Below, piece by piece: positions 16,648-25,400 of a stretch of DNA of 44,397 nucleotides (the first letter of the stretch is position 1; every line of letters starts with the position of its first letter). The stretch spans positions 1 to 44,397 of the forward strand of contig DBHR01000017.1 of NCBI GenBank assembly GCA_002296225.1. Reading direction: 5' to 3'. Position numbers and translations under genes: made by a program. The notes beneath the pieces are model-generated. The model made no database searches. It had not been told where the DNA came from and worked only from the letters and a program-made list of their open reading frames with translations. Source of the DNA: Acidobacteria bacterium UBA823 (lineage in GTDB: Bacteria; Acidobacteriota; Vicinamibacteria; Vicinamibacterales; UBA823).

Positions 16648-17106
16648 ATGTCACGTAAGTTGGTCACTGGGTCACGCTGTGCGCTCTGTGGCGCGAAAGA
16701 CGTGTCGGAACCTCGCCGCGATGCCCGATACTGCCGCAACTGTTGGGAGAAAAGAATCGCGGTCGAGGAAGTTGTCGCGCGCGAGTTCGAACTGAAGCGG
16801 TACATCCGCGCGGAAAGTGGCGAGAAGTACCTCCTCTACCATTCGACGATCAAACGCCCCTGCGGCCAACTCGTCATCCTAGACGACGGCTACAACCTAT
16901 TCCTGACGCTAGTCCTTTACCCAAGCTTTATCTGGGATGACCCAGCGTACCATCTCGATCACGACCCCGAGACTCGTTCCTTCGCGGAGATCGTGGTCGA
17001 CAAGGTGGCCACCGACGTCGTTGAGCCCTGGGGTGGTGGCCAATGGCATTTGGAGGTCTTCCGGTCGACGAATCCCGAGCCAGACATTTGGAACTGCGAA
17101 ATGTGA
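16648..17106 (+). CDS. Small zinc-ribbon protein of unknown function
   Basis: A 152-residue cytoplasmic protein. It carries two CxxC knuckles, C11-x2-C14 and C29-x2-C32 (CALC and CRNC), typical of an N-terminal zinc ribbon. A helical segment follows, then an alpha/beta domain with aromatic motifs (KYLLYHSTIKRP, LVLYPSFIWDDPAYHLDHD, VEPWGGGQWHLEVF). I recognise no family. The start is supported by the leaderless-type promoter 7 bases upstream. It stands between glgP and a lipoprotein gene that has its own promoter, so it is probably monocistronic. Confidence 0.75.
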   Translation: MSRKLVTGSRCALCGAKDVSEPRRDARYCRNCWEKRIAVEEVVAREFELKRYIRAESGEKYLLYHSTIKRPCGQLVILDDGYNLFLTLVLYPSFIWDDPAYHLDHDPETRSFAEIVVDKVATDVVEPWGGGQWHLEVFRSTNPEPDIWNCEM

Positions 17107-17132
17107 CCCGAATTGCTCGTTTTCGACCGAAG

Positions 17133-17161
17133 TTGAGGTTTTCGGCCGCTACCCCTATAAT
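17133..17161 (+). promoter_or_regulatory. Near-consensus sigma-70 promoter of the lipoprotein gene
   Basis: TTGAGG (17133-17138), 17-base spacer, perfect TATAAT (17156-17161), 28 bases before ATG 17190, which has its own GGGGAGGGAG ribosome site. This is the clearest promoter in the window. Confidence 0.8.
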
Positions 17162-17189
17162 CCGTGTTCTTACACTCGGGGAGGGAGTT

Positions 17190-17771
17190 ATGAAGCACTT
17201 CAACCTTGTTCTAGTGATTGCTTTGGCCGGCATCAGCGTAACGGCTATCGGGTGCACCGGAACGGAGAACGCGGGCAGCAGTGAGCCCGCCGCCGAAGAT
17301 ACCGCTGCTCCGGCTGCGGGCGCCGTCGAGGAAGCCTTGACGCCGGCAGCTAACACCAACGACGAAGCTGGTAGCGGGGACGAGGCGGAAGAACGACCGC
17401 GGTTCATCGCGCCCATGCGGGGTATTGCCGACATCGCGCACCTACGGCCGGAGACCAAGGTCGAGAGCGGTGACGTCGTTACTCGGATTACCTTGCAAAA
17501 TCGAGCGACCGGGGCGATCGCCGGCCTGAAGGTAGAGGAATTTTGGTGGGATAAAGCCGGTAATCCACTACCGGGTGACGCGCAGCGCGTTGCCCAGCCG
17601 CTCATGCCAGGTCAGGTCATCACGATCGAACTGCGCGTCCCGCGCGACAACCGTATGAGCCAGAATCAATATAAGTTCACCCACGCCAACGGCGAGATCA
17701 ACGCTACGCTGGTCCCCGAGCTTCCTGACCCCGAAACAGAGGAAGCTGGGGGCGAGGAAACTCAAAGCTAG
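17190..17771 (+). CDS. Lipoprotein with acidic linker and Ig-like (FxLYD-type) domain
   Basis: A 193-residue protein. ATG 17190 was chosen over the longer frame from 17043 because of the strong ribosome site and because a lipoprotein signal starts there (KHFNLVLVIALAGISVTAIGC, lipid cysteine C22). A low-complexity Ala/Glu/Asp linker occupies residues ~24-72. The C-terminal ~100 residues contain VVTRITLQNRATGAIAGLKV and LMPGQVITIELRVP, the pattern of Ig-fold domains that compare a conserved comparison of linked beta strands (FxLYD-like). The role is unknown, probably an envelope structural or accessory protein. Its own promoter lies directly upstream and a terminator hairpin follows. Confidence 0.8.
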   Translation: MKHFNLVLVIALAGISVTAIGCTGTENAGSSEPAAEDTAAPAAGAVEEALTPAANTNDEAGSGDEAEERPRFIAPMRGIADIAHLRPETKVESGDVVTRITLQNRATGAIAGLKVEEFWWDKAGNPLPGDAQRVAQPLMPGQVITIELRVPRDNRMSQNQYKFTHANGEINATLVPELPDPETEEAGGEETQS

Positions 17772-17797
17772 ACGCCTGCAGCGATGGGAACCAGTCT

Positions 17798-17823
17798 GAG
17801 GTCGGCGGGCAACCGCCGGCCTC
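17798..17823. terminator. Hairpin terminator between convergent genes
   Basis: An 11-bp stem (17798-17808 with 17813-17823, one G-T wobble) is capped by the GNRA-type tetraloop GCAA and lies between the convergent lipoprotein and VWFA-family genes. The T run is short, but position and stability suit a bidirectional terminator. Confidence 0.65.
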
Positions 17824-17862
17824 TTGTCATGTACGGGTGTTTCTCGAAATTATCGCAACGCT

Positions 17863-19974
17863 CTACAACCCGTCCTGCGGAGCCACGTGCAGACGGAACG
17901 GTACTTCGCGTGCGGCGACCGCGTTCCCGAGCCTCGAACGCGCCTCCGTACGCAAGATGTAGAGGCCAGCATCGACCCCCTGTAGCGGAATTCTGAGCGC
18001 ATGTCCGTATCCCCCACGCTTCCCTTGCAGCTCCCTGCTTGACCGGACATCAGTAAAGTCGAAGACGATACGCCCGTCCGTGGCCCGGATCGTCGTCGTG
18101 ATATCCACCGTGTGCTCCCGTTTCAGTTCGTTATCGTAAATCTCTGCAAACACGAACAACTCGTCGCCAAGCGTAAAGTCACGAAGAGTGGTTGGCTGGG
18201 TCGGCAAAACTTCTTTGAACTGTTCGTCGGACCTGGCCGTCGGCGTCCGACTCGCATCGGCGGAAGCCAGGACGATCCCGCTCACATGCAACAGGTTCTC
18301 GGAAAAGTCCGGCACCGTTAGGTCGTGCAAGATGCTCCCGCTCCGGCTGCTACCAGTTTCGAGCGACGCCACCCGCACCTGATAACGACCCGGCTCAAGA
18401 TCGAACCGTGAGATCACCTTTAAACCATAGCGCGACACCAACTCGTGCGTCTCCGGCTTCAGCTCGAGACCGAGCACCTGGCTCTCACCCCCGGCAATCT
18501 TTCCCTCTTCATCGAGGATTGTGAGCGACAACTCGACCGTATCTTCGAAGAGACCGTTCCGCTCTGTAAACCTTAGGTCGCGCCCATCCATTTCAACCAC
18601 GAAGGCGACCGAAGCCTTCGGACGCTCCCCCAGAAACGGCGCCGCCGAGACGCCTAGTGTGAGCCCACTCACAGGGAGCGGACTGTTCATGACTTCACGG
18701 AGTGCGTCGGACGCACCCTCAACCTCGAGGAACTCGAACTTTGGTGCCCGCCCCCGCGACGCCTGGTATCCCTTTCGCGAGCGGACAACGAGGCCTGGGC
18801 GCGTAACACGAACCTCAATCGTACGGTCCTTACCGTCACGCCGGTCGTTGGTTGGGTAATACCCAAGCACGTAGTAGGCGCTGTTGTCTTCGATGATGCG
18901 GGTAAATGCGTTCGATAAATCGTTCGAGTTGATGAACGCCATGCCCCCCGTCCCGTCGGCCAAGTCCTGCAAGGTGTCTTGCGCCAACCGAAGGTTATAG
19001 CGCAGCGAGTCGTTGGTTAGTCCGGTCTGGCCCCCGGTTGAGAGGTCGTCTGGAATAAGCACGGCGTCAATCTCGTCGGACCCGGTCGTCGCCATACCAC
19101 GAGGGTCGAGCGTGTAGAGCGCCACGTTCGCCTGAGCGGCTGCGCCTATGGCTCCCTTTAGCTCGGACATGAGCGTTGAGGCATAAGGAGAATTCATTAC
19201 ATCGTAGATGTCGTAGTCGATTCCCTGGCTCATAAAGACCACGGACTTCCGGCGGCCGCGCACGCCCGCAAGCCAATCCGAAAGATAACGGAGCGTTTGG
19301 AGTGTGGCGCGCGCATTCCTGCCCCGCTCAAAGTCGAGCTCATCGACAACGCGTGTTTGCGGCTCTTGGCCGAGATAGCGGAAATAGGTATCTGTCCGCC
19401 CCATCACGCTGGAACGGGAACCTTGTCCACTGAACTTATCCACGGCGTCCAAAAGCAAGCGCCGGTTGCCAGTGAACCCCTGTGACGCGTCGGCACGCCC
19501 GCTCGTGAAGAAGACCGAGGTGAAGTCATTGGCGCCGATGTACCGCTCAATGAACTCCTTGGCGGCCGCCTTTGTGTGACTCGCGCGCAGCGGCGTCGTC
19601 TGTAAGTCGTCAAGCAGAAGAACGAAGACCCGGCCGTCGAACAGCCGTTCGTTCGAACTGACGTCGGGCTCGATCGGCTCCGACGAAAACAGCGTCCGTT
19701 CGGCGTACTCTACCGGAATGTTAACCAAGGAGAAGGCGCTAATCTCCTGCACCTCTCTGTCTTCGAGGATCTCAAAGTCATCGAGCGTTAGGTCATTGAC
19801 GAAGTTGTCGTCCTCGTCGGTGACAACCGCGTCCACCTCGACATAGTTAACTTCCAGCCTGAACGTCACCGGCGGCGGCTGCACTGGCTCCGGCGTGCTC
19901 TGCTGGGCCACGACCCCAACGGTCAGCCCCAGCCCGAGCAACCCCAGCCACACGGACCTGCGAAAATGCGACAT
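17863..19974 (-). CDS. Exported VWFA-related acidobacterial-type protein
   Basis: A 703-residue protein from ATG 19974, where GGAG lies six bases upstream and a signal peptide starts (HFRRSVWLGLLGLGLTVGVVAQ). An in-frame GTG at 20061 with AGAGGA five bases upstream would add 29 polar residues. Residues ~30-90 are a beta-rich segment (VEVDAVVTDEDDNFVNDLT) typical of the N-terminus of this family. Residues ~110-330 form the VWFA-like domain (VFVLLLDDLQTTPLRASHTK; KSVVFMSQGIDYDIYD). The usual DxSxS metal site is replaced by DDLQT. The C-terminal ~250 residues look like repeated beta-sandwich modules (RFDLEPGRYQVRVA). The fold suggests envelope adhesion or protein contacts; function is unknown. 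The family is typical of Acidobacteriota. Confidence 0.88.
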   Translation of the reverse strand: MSHFRRSVWLGLLGLGLTVGVVAQQSTPEPVQPPPVTFRLEVNYVEVDAVVTDEDDNFVNDLTLDDFEILEDREVQEISAFSLVNIPVEYAERTLFSSEPIEPDVSSNERLFDGRVFVLLLDDLQTTPLRASHTKAAAKEFIERYIGANDFTSVFFTSGRADASQGFTGNRRLLLDAVDKFSGQGSRSSVMGRTDTYFRYLGQEPQTRVVDELDFERGRNARATLQTLRYLSDWLAGVRGRRKSVVFMSQGIDYDIYDVMNSPYASTLMSELKGAIGAAAQANVALYTLDPRGMATTGSDEIDAVLIPDDLSTGGQTGLTNDSLRYNLRLAQDTLQDLADGTGGMAFINSNDLSNAFTRIIEDNSAYYVLGYYPTNDRRDGKDRTIEVRVTRPGLVVRSRKGYQASRGRAPKFEFLEVEGASDALREVMNSPLPVSGLTLGVSAAPFLGERPKASVAFVVEMDGRDLRFTERNGLFEDTVELSLTILDEEGKIAGGESQVLGLELKPETHELVSRYGLKVISRFDLEPGRYQVRVASLETGSSRSGSILHDLTVPDFSENLLHVSGIVLASADASRTPTARSDEQFKEVLPTQPTTLRDFTLGDELFVFAEIYDNELKREHTVDITTTIRATDGRIVFDFTDVRSSRELQGKRGGYGHALRIPLQGVDAGLYILRTEARSRLGNAVAAREVPFRLHVAPQDGL

Positions 19975-20084
19975 CTGCGACTCCACACCGATACAGTGAC
20001 ACGGAGGGACGGCCTGGTGCTGATGGTTGGCCCCAGCCGGCCTGTAGGATGCCATCTTCACTGATTTCCTCTCACAGGCTCCTC

Positions 20085-20090
20085 ATTATA
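20085..20090 (-). promoter_or_regulatory. -10 element for the VWFA-family gene
   Basis: A perfect TATAAT on the minus strand, at the centre of a 6-bp palindrome that could be an operator. The -35 is not recognisable. A start near 20078 would give a leader of ~17 bases to GTG 20061 or ~104 bases to ATG 19974. Confidence 0.5.
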
Positions 20091-20345
20091 GGAGCATTGA
20101 CCGTCCAAATGATCCGTCGGGGTGTCTCAGCCTTGACCTGTATAGACGTGCGAAACCGGAAGAAAGTCTCAGTCTAGGCATATAACGTTCCCCAGTGTTG
20201 GAAAGACCACTGACTAGAGCTTGGTCCGGCAAGAGCCGACCCGAGCGACACGCACGCTTGTCACCGACCGCACCAAACCAACGACACCCAGCCGACGTCT
20301 TATTCCTGAAAGACCTGTTGGCCAGGTGCACCGCAAGCGGACTGC

Positions 20346-20351
20346 TATACT
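20346..20351 (+). promoter_or_regulatory. Extended -10 promoter giving a probable leaderless mRNA (M24 peptidase)
   Basis: TATACT with an upstream TG one base away (TGCTATACT). It ends 7 bases before ATG 20359 and no Shine-Dalgarno is present. Confidence 0.6.
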
Positions 20352-20358
20352 CGTAGCA

Positions 20359-21540
20359 ATGCCCTTGAATATTCCGGCGATTCAGGTGGCGCTTCGTGCC
20401 AACGGATTGGACGGGTGGCTCTTGTACGATTTCCATGGCTCCAATCAAATCGCGAGCCGTCTCGCGGGGTTGTCTGCTAACGGCAAGATGGCGACCCGCC
20501 GCTGGTACTACTTGATCCCAGCCGAAGGCGAACCATGCGGGTTGGTAAATGCGATCGAGCGACACAACCTCGACGCACTCCCAGGACCGAAACAGGTCTA
20601 CGCAGGTCGACAGCAGTTGGAGGCCAAGCTGCGGACACTGGTCTCCGGGCGGCGGCGGCTTGCGATGGAGTATTCGCCGGACTGTGCGATACCGTGCATC
20701 TCGCGGGTCGACGCCGGCACGGTCGATTTACTTCGGCGCTTTGACATTGAGCTAGCCTCGTCAGGCGATCTAGTGCAGCGGTTCGTTGCTAGCTGGGACG
20801 AACGCGCGCTCGCATCCCATCGGAAGGCGTCCGAGCGGCTTCACCGAATCAAGGACCGCGCGTTCGACGAAGCCGGTGGCGCGTTACAAAAACGGCGGGG
20901 GTTGACCGAATACGACCTACAGCAGCAGATGGTCGGTTGGTTCGCCGAGGAAGGGCTAGTAAGCGACTCGGCGCCAATTGTGGCCGTACAAGAACACTCG
21001 GGCGACCCACATTATCTGCCGCAAGCACACAGCAGCCGAACGATTGGCGCCGACGCAGTCTTACTGTTAGATCTATGGGCTAAGTTGGACGAACCTGACG
21101 CGGTGTTTGCTGATATTACGTGGATGGGCTACACAGGCCGTATGGTGCCGGAATCAGTGCGCGAGGCATTCGGCGTCATCACCGCGGCGCGGGACCAAGC
21201 TATCAGGATCATTGAAGTGGGGGCACGCGAAGAACAGCCGCTCCGGGGCTGGGAAGTCGACCGTGCCACACGGGACGTGATCCAACGAGCTGGATATGGG
21301 GACTGGATGCTACATCGAACCGGGCACAGCCTTGGCGAGGTAGTCCATGGGGACGGAGTGCACCTAGACGACTACGAAACCCACGACGACCGATTGCTCC
21401 TACCTGGCACAGGGTTGACTATCGAGCCTGGCGTCTACAGCGACAGCTTCGGCGTGCGTACCGAGGTCAACATGTACATCGGTGTGCGAGAGGCTCTGGT
21501 GACCGGACCCCGGCAGGCGGAGCTCGTAACAATTACCTGA
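20359..21540 (+). CDS. M24 family metallopeptidase (Xaa-Pro dipeptidase-like)
   Basis: A 393-residue protein from ATG 20359, chosen over an upstream GTG at 20221 because the -10 element lies inside the longer frame and the shorter form starts like family members (PLNIPAIQVALRANGLDGWLLYDF). Residues ~1-140 are the creatinase-type N-terminal domain. The pita-bread catalytic domain has the expected dinuclear metal ligands: Asp in LLLDLWAKL, Asp in VFADITWMG, His in LHRTGHSLGE, Glu in TIEPGVYS and Glu in RTEVNMYI. It probably cleaves Xaa-Pro dipeptides in the cytoplasm; exact specificity is not visible. It heads a run of plus-strand genes. Confidence 0.92.
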   Translation: MPLNIPAIQVALRANGLDGWLLYDFHGSNQIASRLAGLSANGKMATRRWYYLIPAEGEPCGLVNAIERHNLDALPGPKQVYAGRQQLEAKLRTLVSGRRRLAMEYSPDCAIPCISRVDAGTVDLLRRFDIELASSGDLVQRFVASWDERALASHRKASERLHRIKDRAFDEAGGALQKRRGLTEYDLQQQMVGWFAEEGLVSDSAPIVAVQEHSGDPHYLPQAHSSRTIGADAVLLLDLWAKLDEPDAVFADITWMGYTGRMVPESVREAFGVITAARDQAIRIIEVGAREEQPLRGWEVDRATRDVIQRAGYGDWMLHRTGHSLGEVVHGDGVHLDDYETHDDRLLLPGTGLTIEPGVYSDSFGVRTEVNMYIGVREALVTGPRQAELVTIT

Positions 21541-21621
21541 GGTTACAACGACAGAACGAGTCGGGCGGCAACGTTCACGCACGGGGCCGCGATAGAACAC
21601 TTGCTGATTTTGGAGGAATTA

Positions 21622-23124
21622 ATGCCCACCCGAAGAACTACCGTCTTCTCTATGGTGCTAATTGCGGTCGCCTCTATGGCCGTTGGCATGGTGCTCACAT
21701 CACGGCTCGACCTGTCATCAAGCTCAGCAGCACAGTCGTTCAGTTTGCCATTGATGAACAGCGACCCCGTCACGGGCACGATCGACGCCCAGACTTTCCG
21801 TCGGATCGCAACCGCACAAACCCCGATGGTCGTCAACATTAGGACTGAATCGCGTCGACTAACACAGGACCTGACGGACTTCTTCGGGGGCGACGACATG
21901 TTTCGACGGTTCTTCGGACAGCCCGAGCCGAGACGGCAGCCGCGCGAGGAATTCACGCAGGGTGCTGGCACCGGCTTCGTGATCGGCGAAGACGGCTTCA
22001 TCCTAACGAACAATCACGTCGTGGAAGGTGCCACGAAAATCGAGGTGGGCTTCTTCAACGACGAGACCTCAGCCTACTACGAAGCGCGCGTCGTGGGACG
22101 CGACCAACTGACTGACAGCGCTCTAATCGAACTCATCGAGTACCCAGACAAAGCGCTCCCTGTCGCCAAGTTTGGCGACTCGAGCCAGATGCAGCCTGGC
22201 GATTGGGTGATGGCGATCGGCAACCCGTTCAACCTGGCGCATACGGTCACGGTCGGCGTCATAAGCGCGATTGGCCGACCGTTTCCAGTAGCTCCGGGTC
22301 GCCGGCAGGATGTCCTCCAGACCGATGCGGCAATCAATCCTGGCAACTCTGGCGGCCCGTTACTCAACATCCGCGGTGAAGTGGTCGGCATCAACACCGC
22401 TATTGTGAGTGACAGCACCGGCAATCTTGGCGTCGGATTCGCAATTCCGATCAATGCTGTTCGCGAGCTATTGCCTCAACTCCAAAGCGGCAAGGTTACC
22501 CGTGGACGCATCGGTGTGCAGATCACCGCCGTGCAGCCAGAAGCAGTTGAGGCATTCGGTTTGTCCGACACGCAAGGCGCGGTGATCGCAAGTGTTGAAC
22601 CGGACGGGCCAGCAGCGCGAGGTGGACTCGAGCCTGGCGATGTGATTATCGAATACAACGGGGCCCCTGTGCTCGATACAGGCAACCTGCAGGAACAGGT
22701 TGCGCGCACTGCACCAGGCACCGAAGTGCCAATCGCCGTTATGCGGGACCGTGAGAAGACAACTCTCGAAGTAACCGTTGAAGAGCTCGACCTAGAATCC
22801 GAAGGACAGCCGCGCGTGGTTAGTAATGAGAATCAAAGTACTGGATTTGGAATTGTCGTCGCCGACCTCAGTCGCGAGTTGGCCCAACGCCTTCGGGCGC
22901 CGAGTGACCTGGTCGGCGCCGTCATCATGGAACTCGAACCTCGGGGTGCCGCGGCAAGAGCTGGCATGCAGCAGGGTGACATCGTCATCGAAGTTAATCG
23001 GGTCGCAGTTAACGGCGTCAGCGATGCTGTGGAGCAATTGCAACTCGTCGAATCTGGTGAGACGGCATTCTTTTTGATTTGGCGTGGTGGCAGCGAAATT
23101 TTCATCCAGGCGACAAAGGAGTGA
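21622..23124 (+). CDS. degP: DegP/HtrA-type periplasmic serine protease with two PDZ domains
   Basis: A 500-residue protein from ATG 21622, with ribosome site GGAGG (21612-21616) and an N-terminal signal/anchor (TVFSMVLIAVASMAVGMVL). The trypsin-like domain covers residues ~45-270. The catalytic triad is the His in LTNNHVVEGA, the Asp in LTDSALIEL and the Ser in NPGNSGGPL. Two PDZ domains follow (~residues 285-375, GRIGVQITAVQ..., and ~400-495, GFGIVVADLS...). It degrades or refolds damaged envelope proteins. Substrate-binding regions are those of the DegP/DegQ (Do) subgroup; the exact orthologue is not certain. The methyltransferase gene starts 19 bases after its stop. Confidence 0.94.
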   Translation: MPTRRTTVFSMVLIAVASMAVGMVLTSRLDLSSSSAAQSFSLPLMNSDPVTGTIDAQTFRRIATAQTPMVVNIRTESRRLTQDLTDFFGGDDMFRRFFGQPEPRRQPREEFTQGAGTGFVIGEDGFILTNNHVVEGATKIEVGFFNDETSAYYEARVVGRDQLTDSALIELIEYPDKALPVAKFGDSSQMQPGDWVMAIGNPFNLAHTVTVGVISAIGRPFPVAPGRRQDVLQTDAAINPGNSGGPLLNIRGEVVGINTAIVSDSTGNLGVGFAIPINAVRELLPQLQSGKVTRGRIGVQITAVQPEAVEAFGLSDTQGAVIASVEPDGPAARGGLEPGDVIIEYNGAPVLDTGNLQEQVARTAPGTEVPIAVMRDREKTTLEVTVEELDLESEGQPRVVSNENQSTGFGIVVADLSRELAQRLRAPSDLVGAVIMELEPRGAAARAGMQQGDIVIEVNRVAVNGVSDAVEQLQLVESGETAFFLIWRGGSEIFIQATKE

Positions 23125-23143
23125 CCTACCTCCGTTAGAATCC

Positions 23144-24274
23144 ATGCGCCTCCGCGAATTAATCGTCGAGCGGGCCCGCGCGAACGGCCCGCTCACATTC
23201 GCGGAATACATGGAACTGGCACTTTACCATCCTGAACTCGGTTACTACGCTCGCGCGGGCCAGCGTTCTGGTCGCGCGGGCGACTTCTTCACCAGCGTTG
23301 ACGTTGGAGCAGTGTTCGGCGAACTGCTAGCGCGGCAATTCGTCGAAATGTGGTCGATCGTAGACGCAATGGGTAACAGGCCAGGATTCGACATTGTTGA
23401 AGCCGGTGCCGGCAACGGGCGCCTGTCACGAGACATCCTGGATGCAGCAACCCGGACCCCGCGTTTCTACGACGCTATCCGCCTACATCTGTCAGAACGT
23501 AGCAAGGACGCGCGTCGCAAACAAGCCGACGTGCTCGGCCCTCATGCAGACAAGATCGCCTCCAGCAGGTCAGAGTTGCCTGATGGGGTTCGCGGCGTCA
23601 TCTTCGCCAACGAACTACTCGACGCGTTCCCTGTCCATCGAATCGAAATGACCGTGGATGGTCTCTGTGAGATTAACATGGACACAGACGGTGATCGGCT
23701 CGTCGAGCGCCTCCAGCCTGTTCAAACGCCCGCCGTCCTGGAGTATTTAGAACGGCTTGGCGTCGCGTTGCCTCTTGGTTCTCGCGCCGAAATCAATCTC
23801 CTCGCACTGGCTTGGATCCGGACCGCCGCCAAGCGGCTCCGCCAGGGCTTCATCGTGCTGATCGACTACGGCGATGACGCATCGCAGCTCTACGGCGCAG
23901 CGCGACGCCATGGGACACTCGCTGCATACCGCCGTCACACCCAAGCAATAACCGAGTCGGAATGGCGTGATGCACCGGGCGATTGGGACCTCACATCGAA
24001 TGTCGATTGGACGTCGGTGACTCGTTGTGCCGAACACCACGGCTTGCGGTGCCTTGGATTGCTGGACCAAACCTATTTTCTGCTCGGGCTCGGTGGTGCA
24101 GAGATCGCCGCGAGCCAGACTGGTGATGGGCTCAACGGGCTCAAGCGGCGCCTTGCCGCAAAGACGCTACTCATGCCTGGCGGACTCGGCAGTACGCACA
24201 AAGTGATGATCTACGGTAAGAATGTTGGTTCGCCGGCGCTCCGTGGAAGCTCTTACGGCATGCGGGTAACCTAA
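23144..24274 (+). CDS. SAM-dependent methyltransferase, MidA/NDUFAF7 family
   Basis: A 376-residue protein from ATG 23144 (an overlapping upstream start at 23084 would lie inside the protease gene). The N-terminus (GPLTFAEYMELALYHPELGYY) and the SAM-binding loop EAGAGNGRLSRDIL near residue 87 are family hallmarks, as is FANELLDAFPVHR. In mitochondria this family methylates an arginine of complex I subunit NDUFS2. The bacterial role is less well defined, and no Nuo genes are nearby. Cytoplasmic. It follows the protease by 19 bases, so they may be co-transcribed. The 148-base gap after it holds the promoter of the next pair. Confidence 0.92.
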   Translation: MRLRELIVERARANGPLTFAEYMELALYHPELGYYARAGQRSGRAGDFFTSVDVGAVFGELLARQFVEMWSIVDAMGNRPGFDIVEAGAGNGRLSRDILDAATRTPRFYDAIRLHLSERSKDARRKQADVLGPHADKIASSRSELPDGVRGVIFANELLDAFPVHRIEMTVDGLCEINMDTDGDRLVERLQPVQTPAVLEYLERLGVALPLGSRAEINLLALAWIRTAAKRLRQGFIVLIDYGDDASQLYGAARRHGTLAAYRRHTQAITESEWRDAPGDWDLTSNVDWTSVTRCAEHHGLRCLGLLDQTYFLLGLGGAEIAASQTGDGLNGLKRRLAAKTLLMPGGLGSTHKVMIYGKNVGSPALRGSSYGMRVT

Positions 24275-24318
24275 AGCCGCACGCACGGTTACCGTAGGTC
24301 CAACACTAGTATTCTCGC

Positions 24319-24324
24319 TATAAT
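24319..24324 (+). promoter_or_regulatory. -10 element for the nucleotidyltransferase/kinase pair
   Basis: A perfect TATAAT in the gap after the methyltransferase, ~98 bases before GTG 24423. No convincing -35 is present at the usual distance, so this is a moderate call. Confidence 0.4.
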
Positions 24325-24422
24325 CCCAGAATTCGGGCGCTGGATGCAGACAAGGTCCTTCTGCCTCAGGTGAACGCTGGGAACGAGACCACAACCCCCA
24401 ACATGCTCCTCGAGCGAACACT

Positions 24423-25400
24423 GTGACCGATCGGATCCCGGTTCAGGCTCTAGTGCTGACCGCTGGACTTGGCAGTCGTCTCCGCCCATTGAGCGACGTC
24501 CGCGCCAAGCCGGCCGTCCCAGTCGCTGGAGAGCCCCTCGTGCGGCGCGTACTGCGCTGGCTGGCTGGGCAAGGAGTGCGTGATGCCCTATTGAACCTCC
24601 ACCATCGTCCAGAAACGATTACGCGTGTCGTCGGTCATGGAGGGTCACTCGGCCTCCACGTACGCTACGCCTGGGAACCTCGCCTACTCGGCTCGGCGGG
24701 TGGACCACGCGCGATGCTACCATTACTGGGGCCAGGCTCGACGTTCATCGTCAACGGTGACACCCTCACCGACATGTCCCTTGAGGGTCTAGCCGCTGAA
24801 CACACGCAGAGCGGTGCCCAAGTCACGCTCGCGGTTGTCGACAATCCAGACCCGAGCCGGTACGGTGGAGTCGCAGTCGGTGACGACGGATGGGTCCGCG
24901 AGTTCTTGCCGCCGGGACACCAGGCGCCTTCCAAGCACTTCGTAGGCGTACAATTGGTCGAACCCAGCGTGTTCGATCCGCTGACTTTTGGCGAACCCGC
25001 TTCGATGATCGGTGGCCTGTATTCAGATTTGTTGACTACCAAACCCCACTCCATCCGCGCACATCGTATCTCGGACCAATTTCTCGACATCGGCACGCCG
25101 ACCGACTACCTCAAGACCTCTCTAATGCTAGCCCCAGACGGCGGGCTCGCGGCCATGGCTGGCCCTGGCAGTTGCATCGACCCCTCAGCGCGTCTCGTTC
25201 GGACTGCCATATGGGATCGCGTCATTATCGAGGCCAAATGCGAACTTGTTGACTGCGTCGTGACTGATGGTGTGCAGATACCGGCAGGTAGCCAATTCAA
25301 CCAACAGGTGCTCGTGTCAAAACCGGAGACGCTAGCACTGCTAGCATCTCCCCTAGCCGGTAGGCCCACATCGGCAACGGAAGGTACAACCAAGACATGA
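24423..25400 (+). CDS. Sugar-1-phosphate nucleotidyltransferase (MurU / GDP-mannose pyrophosphorylase-like)
   Basis: A 325-residue protein starting with GTG. The nucleotide-binding signature LTAGLGSRLRPLSDVRAKP lies at residues ~12-30, PVAGEPLV follows, and the metal/nucleotide aspartate is in FIVNGDTL near residue 104. ISDQFLDIGTPTDYL near residue 220 is typical of sugar nucleotidyltransferases. The C-terminal ~80 residues (IDPSARLVRTAIWDRVII...) form a hexapeptide-type beta-helix, as in mannose-1-phosphate guanylyltransferases; classical MurU lacks it. It attaches a nucleotide to a sugar phosphate. The coupled kinase gene overlaps by 4 bases (ATGA), which supports a salvage pair resembling MurU-AmgK. 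Sugar identity is inference. Confidence 0.88.
   Translation: MTDRIPVQALVLTAGLGSRLRPLSDVRAKPAVPVAGEPLVRRVLRWLAGQGVRDALLNLHHRPETITRVVGHGGSLGLHVRYAWEPRLLGSAGGPRAMLPLLGPGSTFIVNGDTLTDMSLEGLAAEHTQSGAQVTLAVVDNPDPSRYGGVAVGDDGWVREFLPPGHQAPSKHFVGVQLVEPSVFDPLTFGEPASMIGGLYSDLLTTKPHSIRAHRISDQFLDIGTPTDYLKTSLMLAPDGGLAAMAGPGSCIDPSARLVRTAIWDRVIIEAKCELVDCVVTDGVQIPAGSQFNQQVLVSKPETLALLASPLAGRPTSATEGTTKT

Larger units (their letters stand above)
19975..20358. other. Divergent intergenic region with outward-facing promoters
   Basis: About 380 bases without a convincing gene. It contains a perfect TATAAT on the minus strand (20090-20085) inside a small palindrome GCTCCT-CATTAT-AGGAGC (20078-20095), and TATACT on the plus strand (20346-20351). 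The stretch 20096-20340 shows no other recognisable signal. Confidence 0.6.

Noticed and set aside
17043..17189. Longer N-terminus for the lipoprotein gene
   Set aside because: It would overlap the upstream gene and run through a near-consensus promoter, and it would bury the lipoprotein signal.
24403..24426. Seven-codon upstream frame ending over the GTG start of the nucleotidyltransferase (GTGA overlap)
   Set aside because: It has no ribosome site and could easily arise by chance; too short to claim as a leader peptide.
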